Shown: positions 8,033 to 17,990 of the stretch, piece after piece
Layout of the letters: the number at the start of each line of letters is the position of its first letter
Numbering within the stretch: position 1 is the stretch's first letter
Assembly: GCA_026391675.1 (NCBI GenBank)
Contig: JAPLDQ010000011.1
Coordinates: forward strand, 157,209-221,208
Reading direction: 5' to 3'
Length of the DNA: 64,000 bases
From: Bacteroidota bacterium
GTDB lineage: Bacteria > Bacteroidota > Bacteroidia > Bacteroidales > JACABE01
The notes under the pieces: model-generated
The model's input: the letters and a program-made list of their open reading frames with translations, nothing else
Databases searched by the model: none
What the model was told of the DNA's origin: nothing
Made by a program: the position numbers and the translations under genes

Positions 8033-10123
8033 TTATTTTGCTAATTGAGCAGCCTGATCAAGATATTCTTTTGCTTTTGCATTGTTATTTAACTTCTGAA
8101 AAATGATACCAATATTCTTTATAAGTTTTGCTGTCGGATTGTTTGAAAGTCTTTTTGCTTCAAGTAAAGCAACAATGGCTTTTTCCCATTGAGATGAAAA
8201 TGCATACGCCTCTCCTAGCGCTATTTGCGCATCTGCATTATTTGGATCAATCACAACTGCTTGTTTCAAGTATGGAATACTTCCGGTTATTTCCTTTTTA
8301 TTGTATAACAAAATTATCCCTAAATTGAAATTAATATCAAAACGCATACTGTCAATTTTATATAATTCTTTATAACATTTTATTTTTTCGTCGGTATTTC
8401 TACATTGTTCAATAATAGTTATAAAATTTGTATAAACATGTTGCTCTTTTGGAAGGTAGTAAAGTATTGTTTTATAGATTTCCGTAATTTTCTGATAATT
8501 GCTGTCTTTTTCGTAATATGCAGCTGCTAAATTAAAAAGAGCATTTATTTGTTTAGGATAAATTTCAATTGCTTTTTTCAAATATATAATACTTTGATTC
8601 AGAAGGCTATCCCTAATTGTTTTGTCATTTGACTTTTCTGCTTCATATATAAGATATTCACCAGCAACAGCATTACCCTTTGCGCTATTTGATGAAATAT
8701 GAACATCATTTAGAAACAAGGTTTTGCTATCGTACCAGTTTCTGTTTCTAGATGTAGTTTTATAAGCAAATAAAATTAATATAACGCCTAAAACAGTAAA
8801 AGTTAATATTTTAACCATTTGTTTATTCCTGAAAAATCTTGGTATGTCGAAAAACAAAAACCAGGATAATGCAAAGCAAAATGCAAGAGAAGATATATAA
8901 ATGAAACGTTCGTTCATAAATATACCAATTGGGAAAAAAACATTAGATGTTATTGAAAGGGTTACTAAGAAAAGGAAAATTGCAAAAGAATAAGGATTCC
9001 TTTTTTTAAAGCTGACAATTGCGAATACAAGTAAAACTAAATATAAAATTAAGGGAATTATTGCATTTAAATCTGAAGAATTGATGATAGGTATATGATA
9101 AGGGTAATAATCGTAAGTTAGTGGATGAGGAATGAAAAGCAGTTTTATATATAAACCAAGAGTATATAAAATGGTCGAATATTTTTGTAAAATGCTCATT
9201 CCAACAAAGGGATTATTCATTAAATCATTGGCTAAAGGGGATACTTTACTTCCAATTACAGATTGCCGGATAATAAAGAAAATTATAATGGCAATTGTTA
9301 TTGGAATTATGCCTTTTAATATCTCTTTAAATGAGAATTTTGTAAAATAATAAATAGCCAGTGGAATTACAATAAGGAATGTAAGTGTATTTTCTTTAGA
9401 CATTAAACCCAAAAAAAAGCTTATCCCAATTAAAACCATCATCCCAATTCTTTTTTTCTCAAGCCAAAGAATAAAAAACCATAAGCTTAATAATGAGAAA
9501 AGTAAAGCAAGTATTTCATCTCTTCCTTTAATATTGGCAATAACTTCTGTATGAATCGGATGTGCAATAAAAAGGATGGCCATTATAAATGGAACAGATT
9601 TCCACCATGAAGGTATTTTTATTAACTTTTCTTTGAAATAATACTTCAATAAATGATTAAAAACAAAAAAAATCAAAAAGCCTGTAATTGCTAATAATAG
9701 AATATTTATTAAATGACTTATTGTAGGGTTTTCTCCAAAAAACTGATATTCTATAGCATAAGTTATTAATGAAAGGGGTCTGTAACGTCCACCAGCTACA
9801 ATACTTTGACCTTTCCCAAAATAACCGGTAAACATATCGTTTGACAAGATTTCATTTATTCCGTTAAATCCTTTTTTTGTAAATTCATTACCAGTAATTA
9901 CAATAGTATCATCAAGGGCATATTTAAGAGACAATGTATTTCCGTAAAAAAGGAAACAAGTCATTAGTAATATTAACAAAATCCAAAACTTATCTTTTAT
10001 TGAGAGAAAATAAGTAGATGGATTCTGACTTTTATTAATTGAATGCACAATTTTTGTGTCAGGATAAGGATTTTTAGGAGGGAATTTTTGACCTGATTTT
10101 TTATAATTTAAATTTTTTTGCAT
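8033..10123 (-). CDS. TMTC/PMT-like membrane glycosyltransferase with TPR domain
   Basis: 696 aa. The N-terminal 450 residues hold about 10-11 membrane helices. The first extracytoplasmic loop carries LKYALDDTIV; an Asp pair in this loop is the catalytic feature of GT-C protein O-mannosyltransferases. FIAHPIHTEVIANIKGRDE and GLMSKENTL are hallmarks of the TMTC/DUF1736 family. The C-terminal part (about 470-690) is a set of tetratricopeptide repeats on the far side of the membrane, as in TMTC proteins. The expected role is transfer of a sugar from a lipid-linked donor to exported proteins, in line with the O-glycosylation common in Bacteroidota. The acceptor is unknown. It stands alone, more than 250 bases from its neighbours, with no glycan-synthesis genes beside it. 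Confidence 0.78.
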   Translation of the reverse strand: MQKNLNYKKSGQKFPPKNPYPDTKIVHSINKSQNPSTYFLSIKDKFWILLILLMTCFLFYGNTLSLKYALDDTIVITGNEFTKKGFNGINEILSNDMFTGYFGKGQSIVAGGRYRPLSLITYAIEYQFFGENPTISHLINILLLAITGFLIFFVFNHLLKYYFKEKLIKIPSWWKSVPFIMAILFIAHPIHTEVIANIKGRDEILALLFSLLSLWFFILWLEKKRIGMMVLIGISFFLGLMSKENTLTFLIVIPLAIYYFTKFSFKEILKGIIPITIAIIIFFIIRQSVIGSKVSPLANDLMNNPFVGMSILQKYSTILYTLGLYIKLLFIPHPLTYDYYPYHIPIINSSDLNAIIPLILYLVLLVFAIVSFKKRNPYSFAIFLFLVTLSITSNVFFPIGIFMNERFIYISSLAFCFALSWFLFFDIPRFFRNKQMVKILTFTVLGVILILFAYKTTSRNRNWYDSKTLFLNDVHISSNSAKGNAVAGEYLIYEAEKSNDKTIRDSLLNQSIIYLKKAIEIYPKQINALFNLAAAYYEKDSNYQKITEIYKTILYYLPKEQHVYTNFITIIEQCRNTDEKIKCYKELYKIDSMRFDINFNLGIILLYNKKEITGSIPYLKQAVVIDPNNADAQIALGEAYAFSSQWEKAIVALLEAKRLSNNPTAKLIKNIGIIFQKLNNNAKAKEYLDQAAQLAK

Positions 10124-10401
10124 TTTTTTAAAGTTTAAATATTTAAATCCATTGGTTTCTTTGTAAAAATAAACAGAAAAATTATAATTATGTAATATTT
10201 TTATAAATTTTTGAAAATAAACAGTATAGATGTATATTTTATCTAATATTAAAAGATATAAATACCTAAAATAATCAATACAAAAAAGTTTTTTTATATG
10301 TATTAGAAATTTGTGAAATATATAAATAATGTTGTAAAAGCTATTGCTATTTAGTTAATAGTTTTTGATTTTAAAGTCATTAATATTCCGATTGTTTTTA
10401 A

Positions 10402-11871
10402 TCAGGTTCCGCAAAAGGTTTGATAATGAAGGTCAGCCTCGGGATCAGGAGGCTGCTGATATGCTGAATATTCTGCTTTATATGCATAGGGTTTGCTGAT
10501 AACTTCGACCAATCGCATAAAAAGTTCATAATTATCATTTTCACTGGCTGCTTTTAATGCAGTTTCAACCATATGGTTTCTGGGAATATAAACAGGATTA
10601 TGGGCTGACATAAGTTGTTTGTGCATTTCAGCATCTTGTCGTTCTGATGCAATTCTCAGTTGCCAGCGTTGTAACCATGTTTTGTATGCATCATTTTGAT
10701 AAATTTCTTCATCAGGAACCGGCAATGATTGTAAATGGAGAAACGTATTGGTAAAATCTGCTTTGTTAAATTTCATCCAGTTCAGTAAATCTTCCACCAG
10801 AACGATATCATCATTTTGAGATGTAAATAACCCAAGCTTGGAACACATCATTTTCAACCATGCAGTTTTATATAAGTATGGAAAATCATGTAATATTTCA
10901 TTCAATAATTCAATTGCTTTTTTTTCATCATCATGAATAATTGGAATTAATGCACCCGCAAGACAGGATAAATTCCATTGAATTATTGCAGGCTGATTTC
11001 CAAAACTATATCTGCCATAGTGATCGATTGAACTGAAAACAGTAATAGGGTCGTAGGCATTCATGAAAGCACAGGGGCCATAGTCAATAGTTTCACCCGA
11101 AACAGAAGTATTGTCAGTATTCATAACGCCATGGATAAACCCTACCCTCATCCAGTTCACCACTAATGCTATTTGTTGATGCATTACGGTCTTAAAAAGC
11201 GCAAGTGGCGGATTATCAGTTTGTAATAGTTCAGGATAATGCCTTTGAATGGCATAATCGCTTAATTTTTTTAATGTTGACTTATCATGATATCTGCTAA
11301 CGAATTCGAAAGTTCCGATACGCAGGTGACTACCTGCAATACGGGTAAGAATTGCACTTTCCATAAACTGTTCGCGTCTGATTTTTTCATTGCTTCTGAC
11401 AACGGCCAGACTTCTTGAAGTTGGTATTCCAAGGTGGTGTATTGCTTCGCTGATGAGGTATTCCCGCAACATTGAACTTAAAGTAGCCTTACCATCTCCA
11501 TTTCTGGAATACGGTGTTTGTCCGCAACCTTTCAATTGAATATCATACCGATTATTGGAAGGTGTAATCTGTTCTCCCAGAAGAATTGCTCTTCCGTCAC
11601 CCAAAACAGTAAAATAGCCAAACTGATGTCCGGCATAAGCCAGTGCAATCGGTTGTGCTCCTTCTGGTAATTGATTTCCTGAAAATATTTCAGCCAATTC
11701 TGCTGAAGTTGTATTCTTAAAATTTAATCCAATTTCATCAGCCAAAACATAATTAAACATTGCAAGTTTCGGTGCATCGACCTTTGATGGGTTTATTCTG
11801 GTATATAAGGCATCGGGCAACAGGAGATAACTATTTTCCAACTTCCAGCTTATTTTATTTTCATTGTTCAT
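10402..11871 (-). CDS. selO: SelO/YdiU family protein adenylyltransferase
   Basis: 489 aa, normal length for bacterial SelO. This pseudokinase-fold enzyme binds ATP in a flipped orientation and transfers AMP to Ser/Thr/Tyr of target proteins, with links to redox stress in bacteria and mitochondria. Family motifs are clear: GHQFGYFTVLGDGRA, the glycine-rich QLKGCGQTPYSRNGDG, SSMLREYLISEA, GVMNTDNTS with the metal-binding Asn, and DYGPCAFMNAYDP. The third residue from the end is Cys (FCGT, C487), the position where vertebrate SelO carries selenocysteine, so this is a Cys homologue. It stands alone on the minus strand with no clear -7 box upstream. The annotation is secure; the targets are unknown. 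Confidence 0.95.
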   Translation of the reverse strand: MNNENKISWKLENSYLLLPDALYTRINPSKVDAPKLAMFNYVLADEIGLNFKNTTSAELAEIFSGNQLPEGAQPIALAYAGHQFGYFTVLGDGRAILLGEQITPSNNRYDIQLKGCGQTPYSRNGDGKATLSSMLREYLISEAIHHLGIPTSRSLAVVRSNEKIRREQFMESAILTRIAGSHLRIGTFEFVSRYHDKSTLKKLSDYAIQRHYPELLQTDNPPLALFKTVMHQQIALVVNWMRVGFIHGVMNTDNTSVSGETIDYGPCAFMNAYDPITVFSSIDHYGRYSFGNQPAIIQWNLSCLAGALIPIIHDDEKKAIELLNEILHDFPYLYKTAWLKMMCSKLGLFTSQNDDIVLVEDLLNWMKFNKADFTNTFLHLQSLPVPDEEIYQNDAYKTWLQRWQLRIASERQDAEMHKQLMSAHNPVYIPRNHMVETALKAASENDNYELFMRLVEVISKPYAYKAEYSAYQQPPDPEADLHYQTFCGT

Positions 11872-12074
11872 ATTAGACTTAACAATTACCGCAACATTCT
11901 GTTTTTCTATTGCTTTATTAATGCTTAACTGCGATTTAAATTAGTTTCAATAAAAACAAATAAATTTCATTATAGTTAATAAAAAACCAAAAAATGCTTT
12001 AATTGGAATTTCCTTTTTAATGATTTGGATAAATCAATCTTTGAAATTAATTCTCAGAAATGAGGATTTAAGTA

Positions 12075-13946
12075 TTATTGAAGAGAAGGCTTACCTATCC
12101 AATGTTTTTTAAAGAATCTATAAGAAATTGATACTTGCATCTCACTGTTTACGTAATCATACTGGTATTTATTGTAATCAATAAAATAGAAACACGCTTT
12201 TATTCCTATTGTATTATAAAACCATGCTTTTCCGGAAATAAAATAACCGGTATTTCCATCAGCTCCAAATTCTAATCCACTTCCATCTTTAAATCCAAAA
12301 CCGCTGCCAATCAGATATTGAAAAGCAGTTTTCCTTCTGGGCCCGACTTGATATGGGAACATTTCGTTAAAACGTAATTCAGTATAAAAAAGATCATAAG
12401 GCAATAATCTGAAACTACCAGACCAGATGCCATAAGTTTCAGGGTTATTGTCGATAGAATAAATTACATTATCTAATTTTAATTCCTTCACACTCTTCCC
12501 TATATGAAATCCAAAACCCACTCCAAACCATCTGCTGTCATATTTTAAAGAAGGAGATATGTTATATATTTCAATTTTGTGCTTTGGGATAGTGTTATGA
12601 TCAACATCCCATCCACTTGAAAATTCAGCTTTAATTGCAAGTTTTTGAAATTCTCCGTATGTTTCGGTATGAGTAAAACCAATTCCTAATACATTTATAT
12701 TATGAGCAAAAATTTCACCGACAGGAACGTAATATGGTGACGGAGTATAACTATTGCAACCACTATAAACTGTTGGTGGTATTATATAATTTGGCTGAGA
12801 ATGATAATGTGAGTATTGGAAATTTCCATATCCAAAACTAAACTCATTAAACCTATTTTGCGAAGTTGACTGTTTCGTTAAATCGTTATATGTTTTTTGA
12901 GCGGTGAGTATGCCGGTAAAGACGAATAGAAATAAAAGGAAAGACAGTGAAACCAGTCTGTAACTGAAGCCGCTTTGATATTGTCCAAGAATTTTATTAA
13001 TTTGAAGAATTGTGACAGGTGTAAGTACAAAAATAATAAACAGGAACTCTGTGTAAGTAAACCAGCGTCTTAGCATTAAAATAAAAACTGACAATAAAAC
13101 AAAATACCAGACCGGATATCGAAATGAATGAATATACAAGGGCTGTTGTGTAAATTTCCGTTTGCGGATATAAATAAATAAAGTCATTAATAAAACAGCG
13201 CCAAGTAAAGCCCATTGCAATAATTTGAGCCCCATCCATACGTTGCCTGCAATTCCGTTCGAAATGCCATCACGCCAGAATTCTAAAATTAACCGGGCAG
13301 CCAAATACAACGTAACAGAAGTGAAAAATAAGTTACCACTACGTTTTATTTTGTTTTTTAATTTCCAGATAACAAAAGCAATAAATAAACACATTAATGT
13401 CTGATACAATTGTATAGGATGAATGGGTAACGACATACATGAAGTTTCATTTATCAGTCCATGCTGAAGATGGGTGAAAAAAGGCATGGCATGGTAAGAG
13501 TAGTTAACTGCCCATGGAACATTAGTAGGCGTTCCAAAACAACATCCGACTAAAAAGCAGCCTATGGGCTGAATAGCCATTGCAATCGGGAAGCTTACTG
13601 CTAATGAATCCAATATTGGATAATGAAAATGAATGAGTTTTTTTGCTATCCAGATACCAAAAATTCCTCCAGAAATACCTCCAAGAACTGTTTTCTTTTC
13701 GGTATACGGGAAATTAAAACTACTTATAACCTCTTTCCATTCATTGTAATTATAAGCAAATAACTTAGTTCCTATTATAAAAAAGATAATAGCTGAAGAA
13801 AAAATCAGAGACCATTCTAATACTGGATATTTTTTTTGACGGCCATCAATCATAAAAAAAATACCTGCGAAAGTAATGGCAAGAAAATAAAATAAATCAA
13901 AATAAAATTGCCCGTTTATGGTAGTTATCTCAATAAAAGCATTCAT
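12075..13946 (-). CDS. Lgt-like polytopic membrane protein with C-terminal beta-rich (barrel-like) domain
   Basis: 623 aa. Residues 1-265 resemble prolipoprotein diacylglyceryl transferase: membrane helices, a GGISGG loop (89-94), IGCFLVGCCFG (128-138) and RLILEFWRDG (218-227). The residues matching the essential His and Arg of E. coli Lgt (H103, R143) appear replaced (LGG, QPIGCF), so transferase activity is doubtful. Further helices run to about 350. The last 270 residues are soluble and rich in alternating aromatic strands (FSFGYGNFQYSHY; WFGVGFGFHIG; LEFGADGNTGYF; MQVSISYRFF), like a small outer-membrane barrel. One chain with inner-membrane helices and a barrel-like tail is unusual. It is encoded just downstream of the TonB-dependent receptor on the same strand (155 bases). 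Confidence 0.7.
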   Translation of the reverse strand: MNAFIEITTINGQFYFDLFYFLAITFAGIFFMIDGRQKKYPVLEWSLIFSSAIIFFIIGTKLFAYNYNEWKEVISSFNFPYTEKKTVLGGISGGIFGIWIAKKLIHFHYPILDSLAVSFPIAMAIQPIGCFLVGCCFGTPTNVPWAVNYSYHAMPFFTHLQHGLINETSCMSLPIHPIQLYQTLMCLFIAFVIWKLKNKIKRSGNLFFTSVTLYLAARLILEFWRDGISNGIAGNVWMGLKLLQWALLGAVLLMTLFIYIRKRKFTQQPLYIHSFRYPVWYFVLLSVFILMLRRWFTYTEFLFIIFVLTPVTILQINKILGQYQSGFSYRLVSLSFLLFLFVFTGILTAQKTYNDLTKQSTSQNRFNEFSFGYGNFQYSHYHSQPNYIIPPTVYSGCNSYTPSPYYVPVGEIFAHNINVLGIGFTHTETYGEFQKLAIKAEFSSGWDVDHNTIPKHKIEIYNISPSLKYDSRWFGVGFGFHIGKSVKELKLDNVIYSIDNNPETYGIWSGSFRLLPYDLFYTELRFNEMFPYQVGPRRKTAFQYLIGSGFGFKDGSGLEFGADGNTGYFISGKAWFYNTIGIKACFYFIDYNKYQYDYVNSEMQVSISYRFFKKHWIGKPSLQ

Positions 13947-13987
13947 AATGAACAGAATTTAATTATCTATAATTTAATTCATTATGA

Positions 13988-13995
13988 CAAAGATA
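13988..13995 (-). promoter_or_regulatory. -7 box of the Lgt-like gene
   Basis: TATCTTTG on the minus strand, 42 bases before the ATG; fits TAnnTTTG. No clear -33 element. Confidence 0.4.
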
Positions 13996-14101
13996 ATATA
14001 TAAAAATTCTATTTGAAATTTATTTTAAATATCAAAATAATGTCTTTATTTTTATAAATTGGGGATAAAGTTTAAGATAAAACTTATGTCAGGAATTTAT
14101 T

Positions 14102-16342
14102 TTATTTAATACCAAACGGAATTCTTAAACTCAGTGTAATATTCCTTCCCGGGTTAAAGTAATTCACTTCTTTAAGGGTTGATAGATGATCAACATATTT
14201 GGTATCCAGTAAGTTATTTACACTTAATACTATTGAAATCATCTGATTTGCAGCTTTGATTTCTGCTCCTGTACCAATATCAAATAATGTATAACCAGCA
14301 GTCCTTTCTTCTTCTGCTGCAGTATAGTTCTGGTCAAGTGCTATTTGTGTATTAAATCTGATAAAAGGATTTTTAAGTATTCCTATTTTTTCCTTTTCAA
14401 ATCTTAACTCAAAGCGGAATTTATTGGCCGGAATAAAAGGTAAATATCCTCCTTTCTGAAGTTTACCTGTTACATTGGCAAATGTAGTTTCGAAATGCAG
14501 CCATTTCAGATTTTTGTGATGAATATGAAAACCACTTTCGAACCCATAAAGAAATGCATCGGATTGTGTATATTGATAAATTTTATTTCTGCTGGTTGTA
14601 GAATCATTGGTAGGAGATAGGTATATAAATTTATTGATAATGTTATAAAAACCAGCGATTTCAAATGTAATATTTTCACCATGGTAGTGGTAACTTACAT
14701 CCGTTTCGTATGCATTTTCAGGAATTAGATTTGGAGCTCCGAGTTCATAGCGTGATTCATGCAAACCATTGGATGTTAATTCAGCCAGATTGGGTGTTCG
14801 GTAAGCTGAAGCAAAATTAAAGCGGAATAGGTTTTTTTCGTTCAGATTATAGGTTGCCCCCAATGACCCGCTCAAACTACCGTAATTATCATTAATAGCA
14901 GGTCGGTACAAAGATACAGTTGTTGAATCCACACTTTTTGTGGATATAAGTTTATAATCATAGCGTAATCCTGACTGCACTTTCAGTTTTTCGAAAAAAG
15001 TATATTGTATCATTCCGAAAACAGCATAATTATTGATGCCGGCATCTGGCAAAAGTATGGTTTCCCTGTTATGTAAGTTTGTATTCAGCTGATTCATGCC
15101 CTGCATACCAATGATATATTCTGATTTATTTTCCGAAGGCAGGAATAAACGACACTCATACGTTAGGGTTTGCAGTTGCATATCTATGGCAATATCATGC
15201 AATCCTTCAGAATGTATCAATCCTGAATTTTGATAGGCAGCATTGATTTCGAGTTTGTATTTATTTAAATAAATTTTATTTCGTGTTGATAACAAATTTG
15301 TATTCAACAGCATATAATACACATCAGGATTTCTTCCTCTTCCATGTTCTTTAACATAATCTATGGCATCTGTTTCTGCAAGTCCTACCTTATACATGCT
15401 GTAATCATAATAGAGGTTTAATGACATATTTTTAGTATTCATGCCGGCATTGGCTTTAAATGAATTTCCGAAAAATCTTGTGTTTGGGACAAAACTGCCT
15501 CCTCCCTGTAAATAATCAGCATAGGTTTTATTTCCAAATCGCAGTCCTCCAAAGAATTTCTTAAAACTACCCTTAACTCCCAAGCTGTTTGTGGCTCCCA
15601 GCGAATTAGAAAATAATTCCAGATTATAATCTCCCATTATTTTTCCGACAGCTGCAGGCTTTTCTTTAACAAAATTAATAGCACCACCAATGGCATCAGA
15701 ACCATATAATAATGAAGCCGGACCCTTTATTACATCTACGTTTTCAAGTCCGAATTCATCAATACCCAGAGGATGATGATCAGAGTACTGATAATTCTCA
15801 AAACGTACCCCATTGTTGAGTATCAGTACATCGTTCATTGAAAGCCCCCGGATTACAGGTTTTGCATCACCACTTCCTTTTGAAATCATATCAACACCGG
15901 GTATAGTAGCTAATTTTTCACATAGGTTGGGTGTAACAACAGCTGTTATATCTTTTAATTTCATAACATCTATTTTTACTGCATTGTCATGTTGCGTAGA
16001 GCTGTATCCGCCTGAAATAACGATTTCATCTGCTTCAATGGTTGTTTGTTTTAATTTTACATTCAATTCTAAGCTTTTACCATTTAATATTACAATTTTA
16101 ATTGCATTTTCAAATCCTAAATATGAGAACTGTATTTTAATTTTACCATTGGGTAAATTATCTATGCTAAACTTACCATCCTTATCGGTAACACTGGCTT
16201 TATTCATATCCGGAATATAAATAACAGCACCCGGTAAGGTTTGATTATCCTGATCGGTAACAGTACCATAAATTTCATGTTGCGCATGTAATGTAAAAAT
16301 GCAATTTAGCAGTAAGATAAGTATAATTAGTTTCTTTTTCAT
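14102..16342 (-). CDS. TonB-dependent outer-membrane receptor
   Basis: 746 aa. A signal peptide ends near residue 21 (LHAQ). Residues 22-110 form a CarboxypepD-reg-like domain (GTVTDQDNQTLPGA), usual for Bacteroidota receptors. The plug domain follows (about 120-230: VTPNLCEKLATIPGVD, KPVIRGLSMNDVLIL, VDVIKGPASLLYGSDAIGGAIN), then a 22-strand barrel to the C-terminal LSLRIPFGIK. It imports a ligand with energy from TonB/ExbBD. A HHPLG motif in the plug and several His in the early barrel could favour a metal or haem ligand, but this is weak. There is no SusD partner, so a glycan substrate is less likely. The closest neighbour is the Lgt-like gene downstream. Confidence 0.93.
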   Translation of the reverse strand: MKKKLIILILLLNCIFTLHAQHEIYGTVTDQDNQTLPGAVIYIPDMNKASVTDKDGKFSIDNLPNGKIKIQFSYLGFENAIKIVILNGKSLELNVKLKQTTIEADEIVISGGYSSTQHDNAVKIDVMKLKDITAVVTPNLCEKLATIPGVDMISKGSGDAKPVIRGLSMNDVLILNNGVRFENYQYSDHHPLGIDEFGLENVDVIKGPASLLYGSDAIGGAINFVKEKPAAVGKIMGDYNLELFSNSLGATNSLGVKGSFKKFFGGLRFGNKTYADYLQGGGSFVPNTRFFGNSFKANAGMNTKNMSLNLYYDYSMYKVGLAETDAIDYVKEHGRGRNPDVYYMLLNTNLLSTRNKIYLNKYKLEINAAYQNSGLIHSEGLHDIAIDMQLQTLTYECRLFLPSENKSEYIIGMQGMNQLNTNLHNRETILLPDAGINNYAVFGMIQYTFFEKLKVQSGLRYDYKLISTKSVDSTTVSLYRPAINDNYGSLSGSLGATYNLNEKNLFRFNFASAYRTPNLAELTSNGLHESRYELGAPNLIPENAYETDVSYHYHGENITFEIAGFYNIINKFIYLSPTNDSTTSRNKIYQYTQSDAFLYGFESGFHIHHKNLKWLHFETTFANVTGKLQKGGYLPFIPANKFRFELRFEKEKIGILKNPFIRFNTQIALDQNYTAAEEERTAGYTLFDIGTGAEIKAANQMISIVLSVNNLLDTKYVDHLSTLKEVNYFNPGRNITLSLRIPFGIK

Positions 16343-16375
16343 GCTATTATTTTAGCGTTGTAATAATCATTTTTA

Positions 16376-16383
16376 CAAAATTA
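16376..16383 (-). promoter_or_regulatory. -7 box of the TonB-dependent receptor gene
   Basis: TAATTTTG on the minus strand, 34 bases before the ATG. Confidence 0.45.
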
Positions 16384-16471
16384 ATTTAATTTATTATACA
16401 ACTCATTTAACTATGCGGATTTTAACCATTTATAACAATTAGAGTTTGAATAAACTTTCATAAATAATTAT

Positions 16472-16479
16472 TACTTTTG
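16472..16479 (+). promoter_or_regulatory. -7 box of the SGNH gene
   Basis: TACTTTTG followed by C, 89 bases before the ATG at 16568. It shares the intergenic region with the divergent receptor promoter. Confidence 0.5.
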
Positions 16480-16567
16480 CAAATGTGATTTTACACTTTT
16501 ATTTTAGCATTACAATAAATCACACTCAAAAACAAGGATTTAGATTAAAGCTATTAATTTATATAAA

Positions 16568-17833
16568 ATGAAATACATAATTACAATAATTGCATTTTTA
16601 CTCAGTATAAATACTTTTGCACAGCCTCAGACGAAAAGAGTTTTATTCCTTGGAAACAGTTATACTGATGTAAATAATTTGCCTCAAATGGTTGCTGATG
16701 TTACAACATCCATGGGCGATGTACTTATCTTTGACAGTAATAATCCCGGTGGTTATACTTTACAAGGACATTCTACAAATGCAACATCCCTTAGCAAAAT
16801 AATGCTTGGTAACTGGGATTATGTTGTTTTACAGGAACAAAGTCAATTACCTTCGTTTCCCATAGGGCAGGTAATTACAGACGTTTTCCCCTATGCATAT
16901 ATACTTGACAGTATAATTAATGTATATAATCCCTGTGGCGAAACCGTTTTTTATATGACCTGGGGCAGAAAAAACGGAGATGCTTCAAATTGCGCAACCT
17001 GGCCTCCTGTTTGTACTTATGATGGAATGGACAGTTTGTTGAATTTACGTTATAGAATGATGGCGGATAGTAATCATGCAATATTATCACCTGTAGGTGC
17101 TGTGTGGCATTATTTCAGGCAAAATTTTCCATTGCTGGATTTGTATCAGTCTGATGAAAGTCATCCTTCAATTGCCGGCAGTTATCTGGCTGCCTGTACT
17201 TTTTATACCTGCTTATTTAGAAAAGATCCAAGCCTTATTCCGTTTACTTCATCATTATCAATTTCCGATGCTATAAATATTAAAAATGCTGTTAAATTAA
17301 TTGTATTTGATAGTTTGATGAATTGGCATATTGGTGAATATGACCATCCTGTTGCTAATTATAATTATACGCTTACAGCAGTAAATCAATTAACATTTAC
17401 CAATACATCTTCTAATGCAATTAGTTACAATTGGGATTTTGGTGATGGTAGTAATTCAATCCTGATGAATCCGGTTCATCAATATACCAATACCGGCAGT
17501 TATATTGTCCGACTAATTGCCAGTAATTGTAATGAGAAAGACACTATATTCCATACAATTAATGTATATACAACATCAGTTGCTCCCACATTTAATTATT
17601 TAAACTGGACTTTAAGTCCGAATCCTGCATCTTCTTCTCTGGTGATAAGCTTCAACAGTATTGAAAATATGAATTATAATATTTATAATTATACCGGTAT
17701 AAAGATTCAAAGTGGAACAATTAATAATACAAGCAAGAAAATTGATGTTTCTTCACTTTCAAAAGGAATTTACTTTATCCAGTTAATCGGTAAAGATGTA
17801 CCTTACAGGCAATTAAAGTTCATAAAAGAATAA
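16568..17833 (+). CDS. Secreted SGNH/GDSL-like hydrolase with PKD domain and T9SS sorting tail
   Basis: 421 aa. Signal peptide 1-18 (INTFAQ). Residues 24-220 are an SGNH-hydrolase fold of DUF4886 type: block I LFLGNSYT with nucleophile S31, an LQEQSQ segment, and D196-x-x-H199 (DESHPS) as the catalytic Asp/His. Substrate unknown; SGNH enzymes are usually esterases acting on acetylated sugars or lipids. Residues about 250-310 are a PKD domain (YNWDFGDGS). The last 80 residues are a type A T9SS sorting domain (LSPNPASSSLVISF to KGIYFIQLIGK). The protein should cross the inner membrane by Sec and the outer membrane by T9SS. It is a single-gene unit with its own promoter. Confidence 0.88.
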   Translation: MKYIITIIAFLLSINTFAQPQTKRVLFLGNSYTDVNNLPQMVADVTTSMGDVLIFDSNNPGGYTLQGHSTNATSLSKIMLGNWDYVVLQEQSQLPSFPIGQVITDVFPYAYILDSIINVYNPCGETVFYMTWGRKNGDASNCATWPPVCTYDGMDSLLNLRYRMMADSNHAILSPVGAVWHYFRQNFPLLDLYQSDESHPSIAGSYLAACTFYTCLFRKDPSLIPFTSSLSISDAINIKNAVKLIVFDSLMNWHIGEYDHPVANYNYTLTAVNQLTFTNTSSNAISYNWDFGDGSNSILMNPVHQYTNTGSYIVRLIASNCNEKDTIFHTINVYTTSVAPTFNYLNWTLSPNPASSSLVISFNSIENMNYNIYNYTGIKIQSGTINNTSKKIDVSSLSKGIYFIQLIGKDVPYRQLKFIKE

Positions 17834-17950
17834 AATTATTTAAGATATTCTTTTCCTGAATTTTATCATTAACTGAACTGAAGTTAAATAGTTATTATCT
17901 TTAACGAAGTGTTAAACTTTGATTTTTCATCAATTTTCAAATATTTCAAT

Positions 17951-17958
17951 TATTTTTG
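17951..17958 (+). promoter_or_regulatory. -7 box of the S46 peptidase gene
   Basis: TATTTTTG followed by C, 33 bases before the chosen ATG at 17991. It lies inside the upstream extension of the reading frame, which supports the internal ATG as the true start. Confidence 0.55.
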
Positions 17959-17990
17959 CAAACCAAAAAATTATTTTAAAACCTTATACA

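Noticed and set aside
12895..12905. Frameshift joining two genes at the Lgt-like/barrel boundary
   Set aside because: The frame is continuous, with no stop, restart Met or promoter box at the junction; kept as a fusion with the caveat given in the finding.
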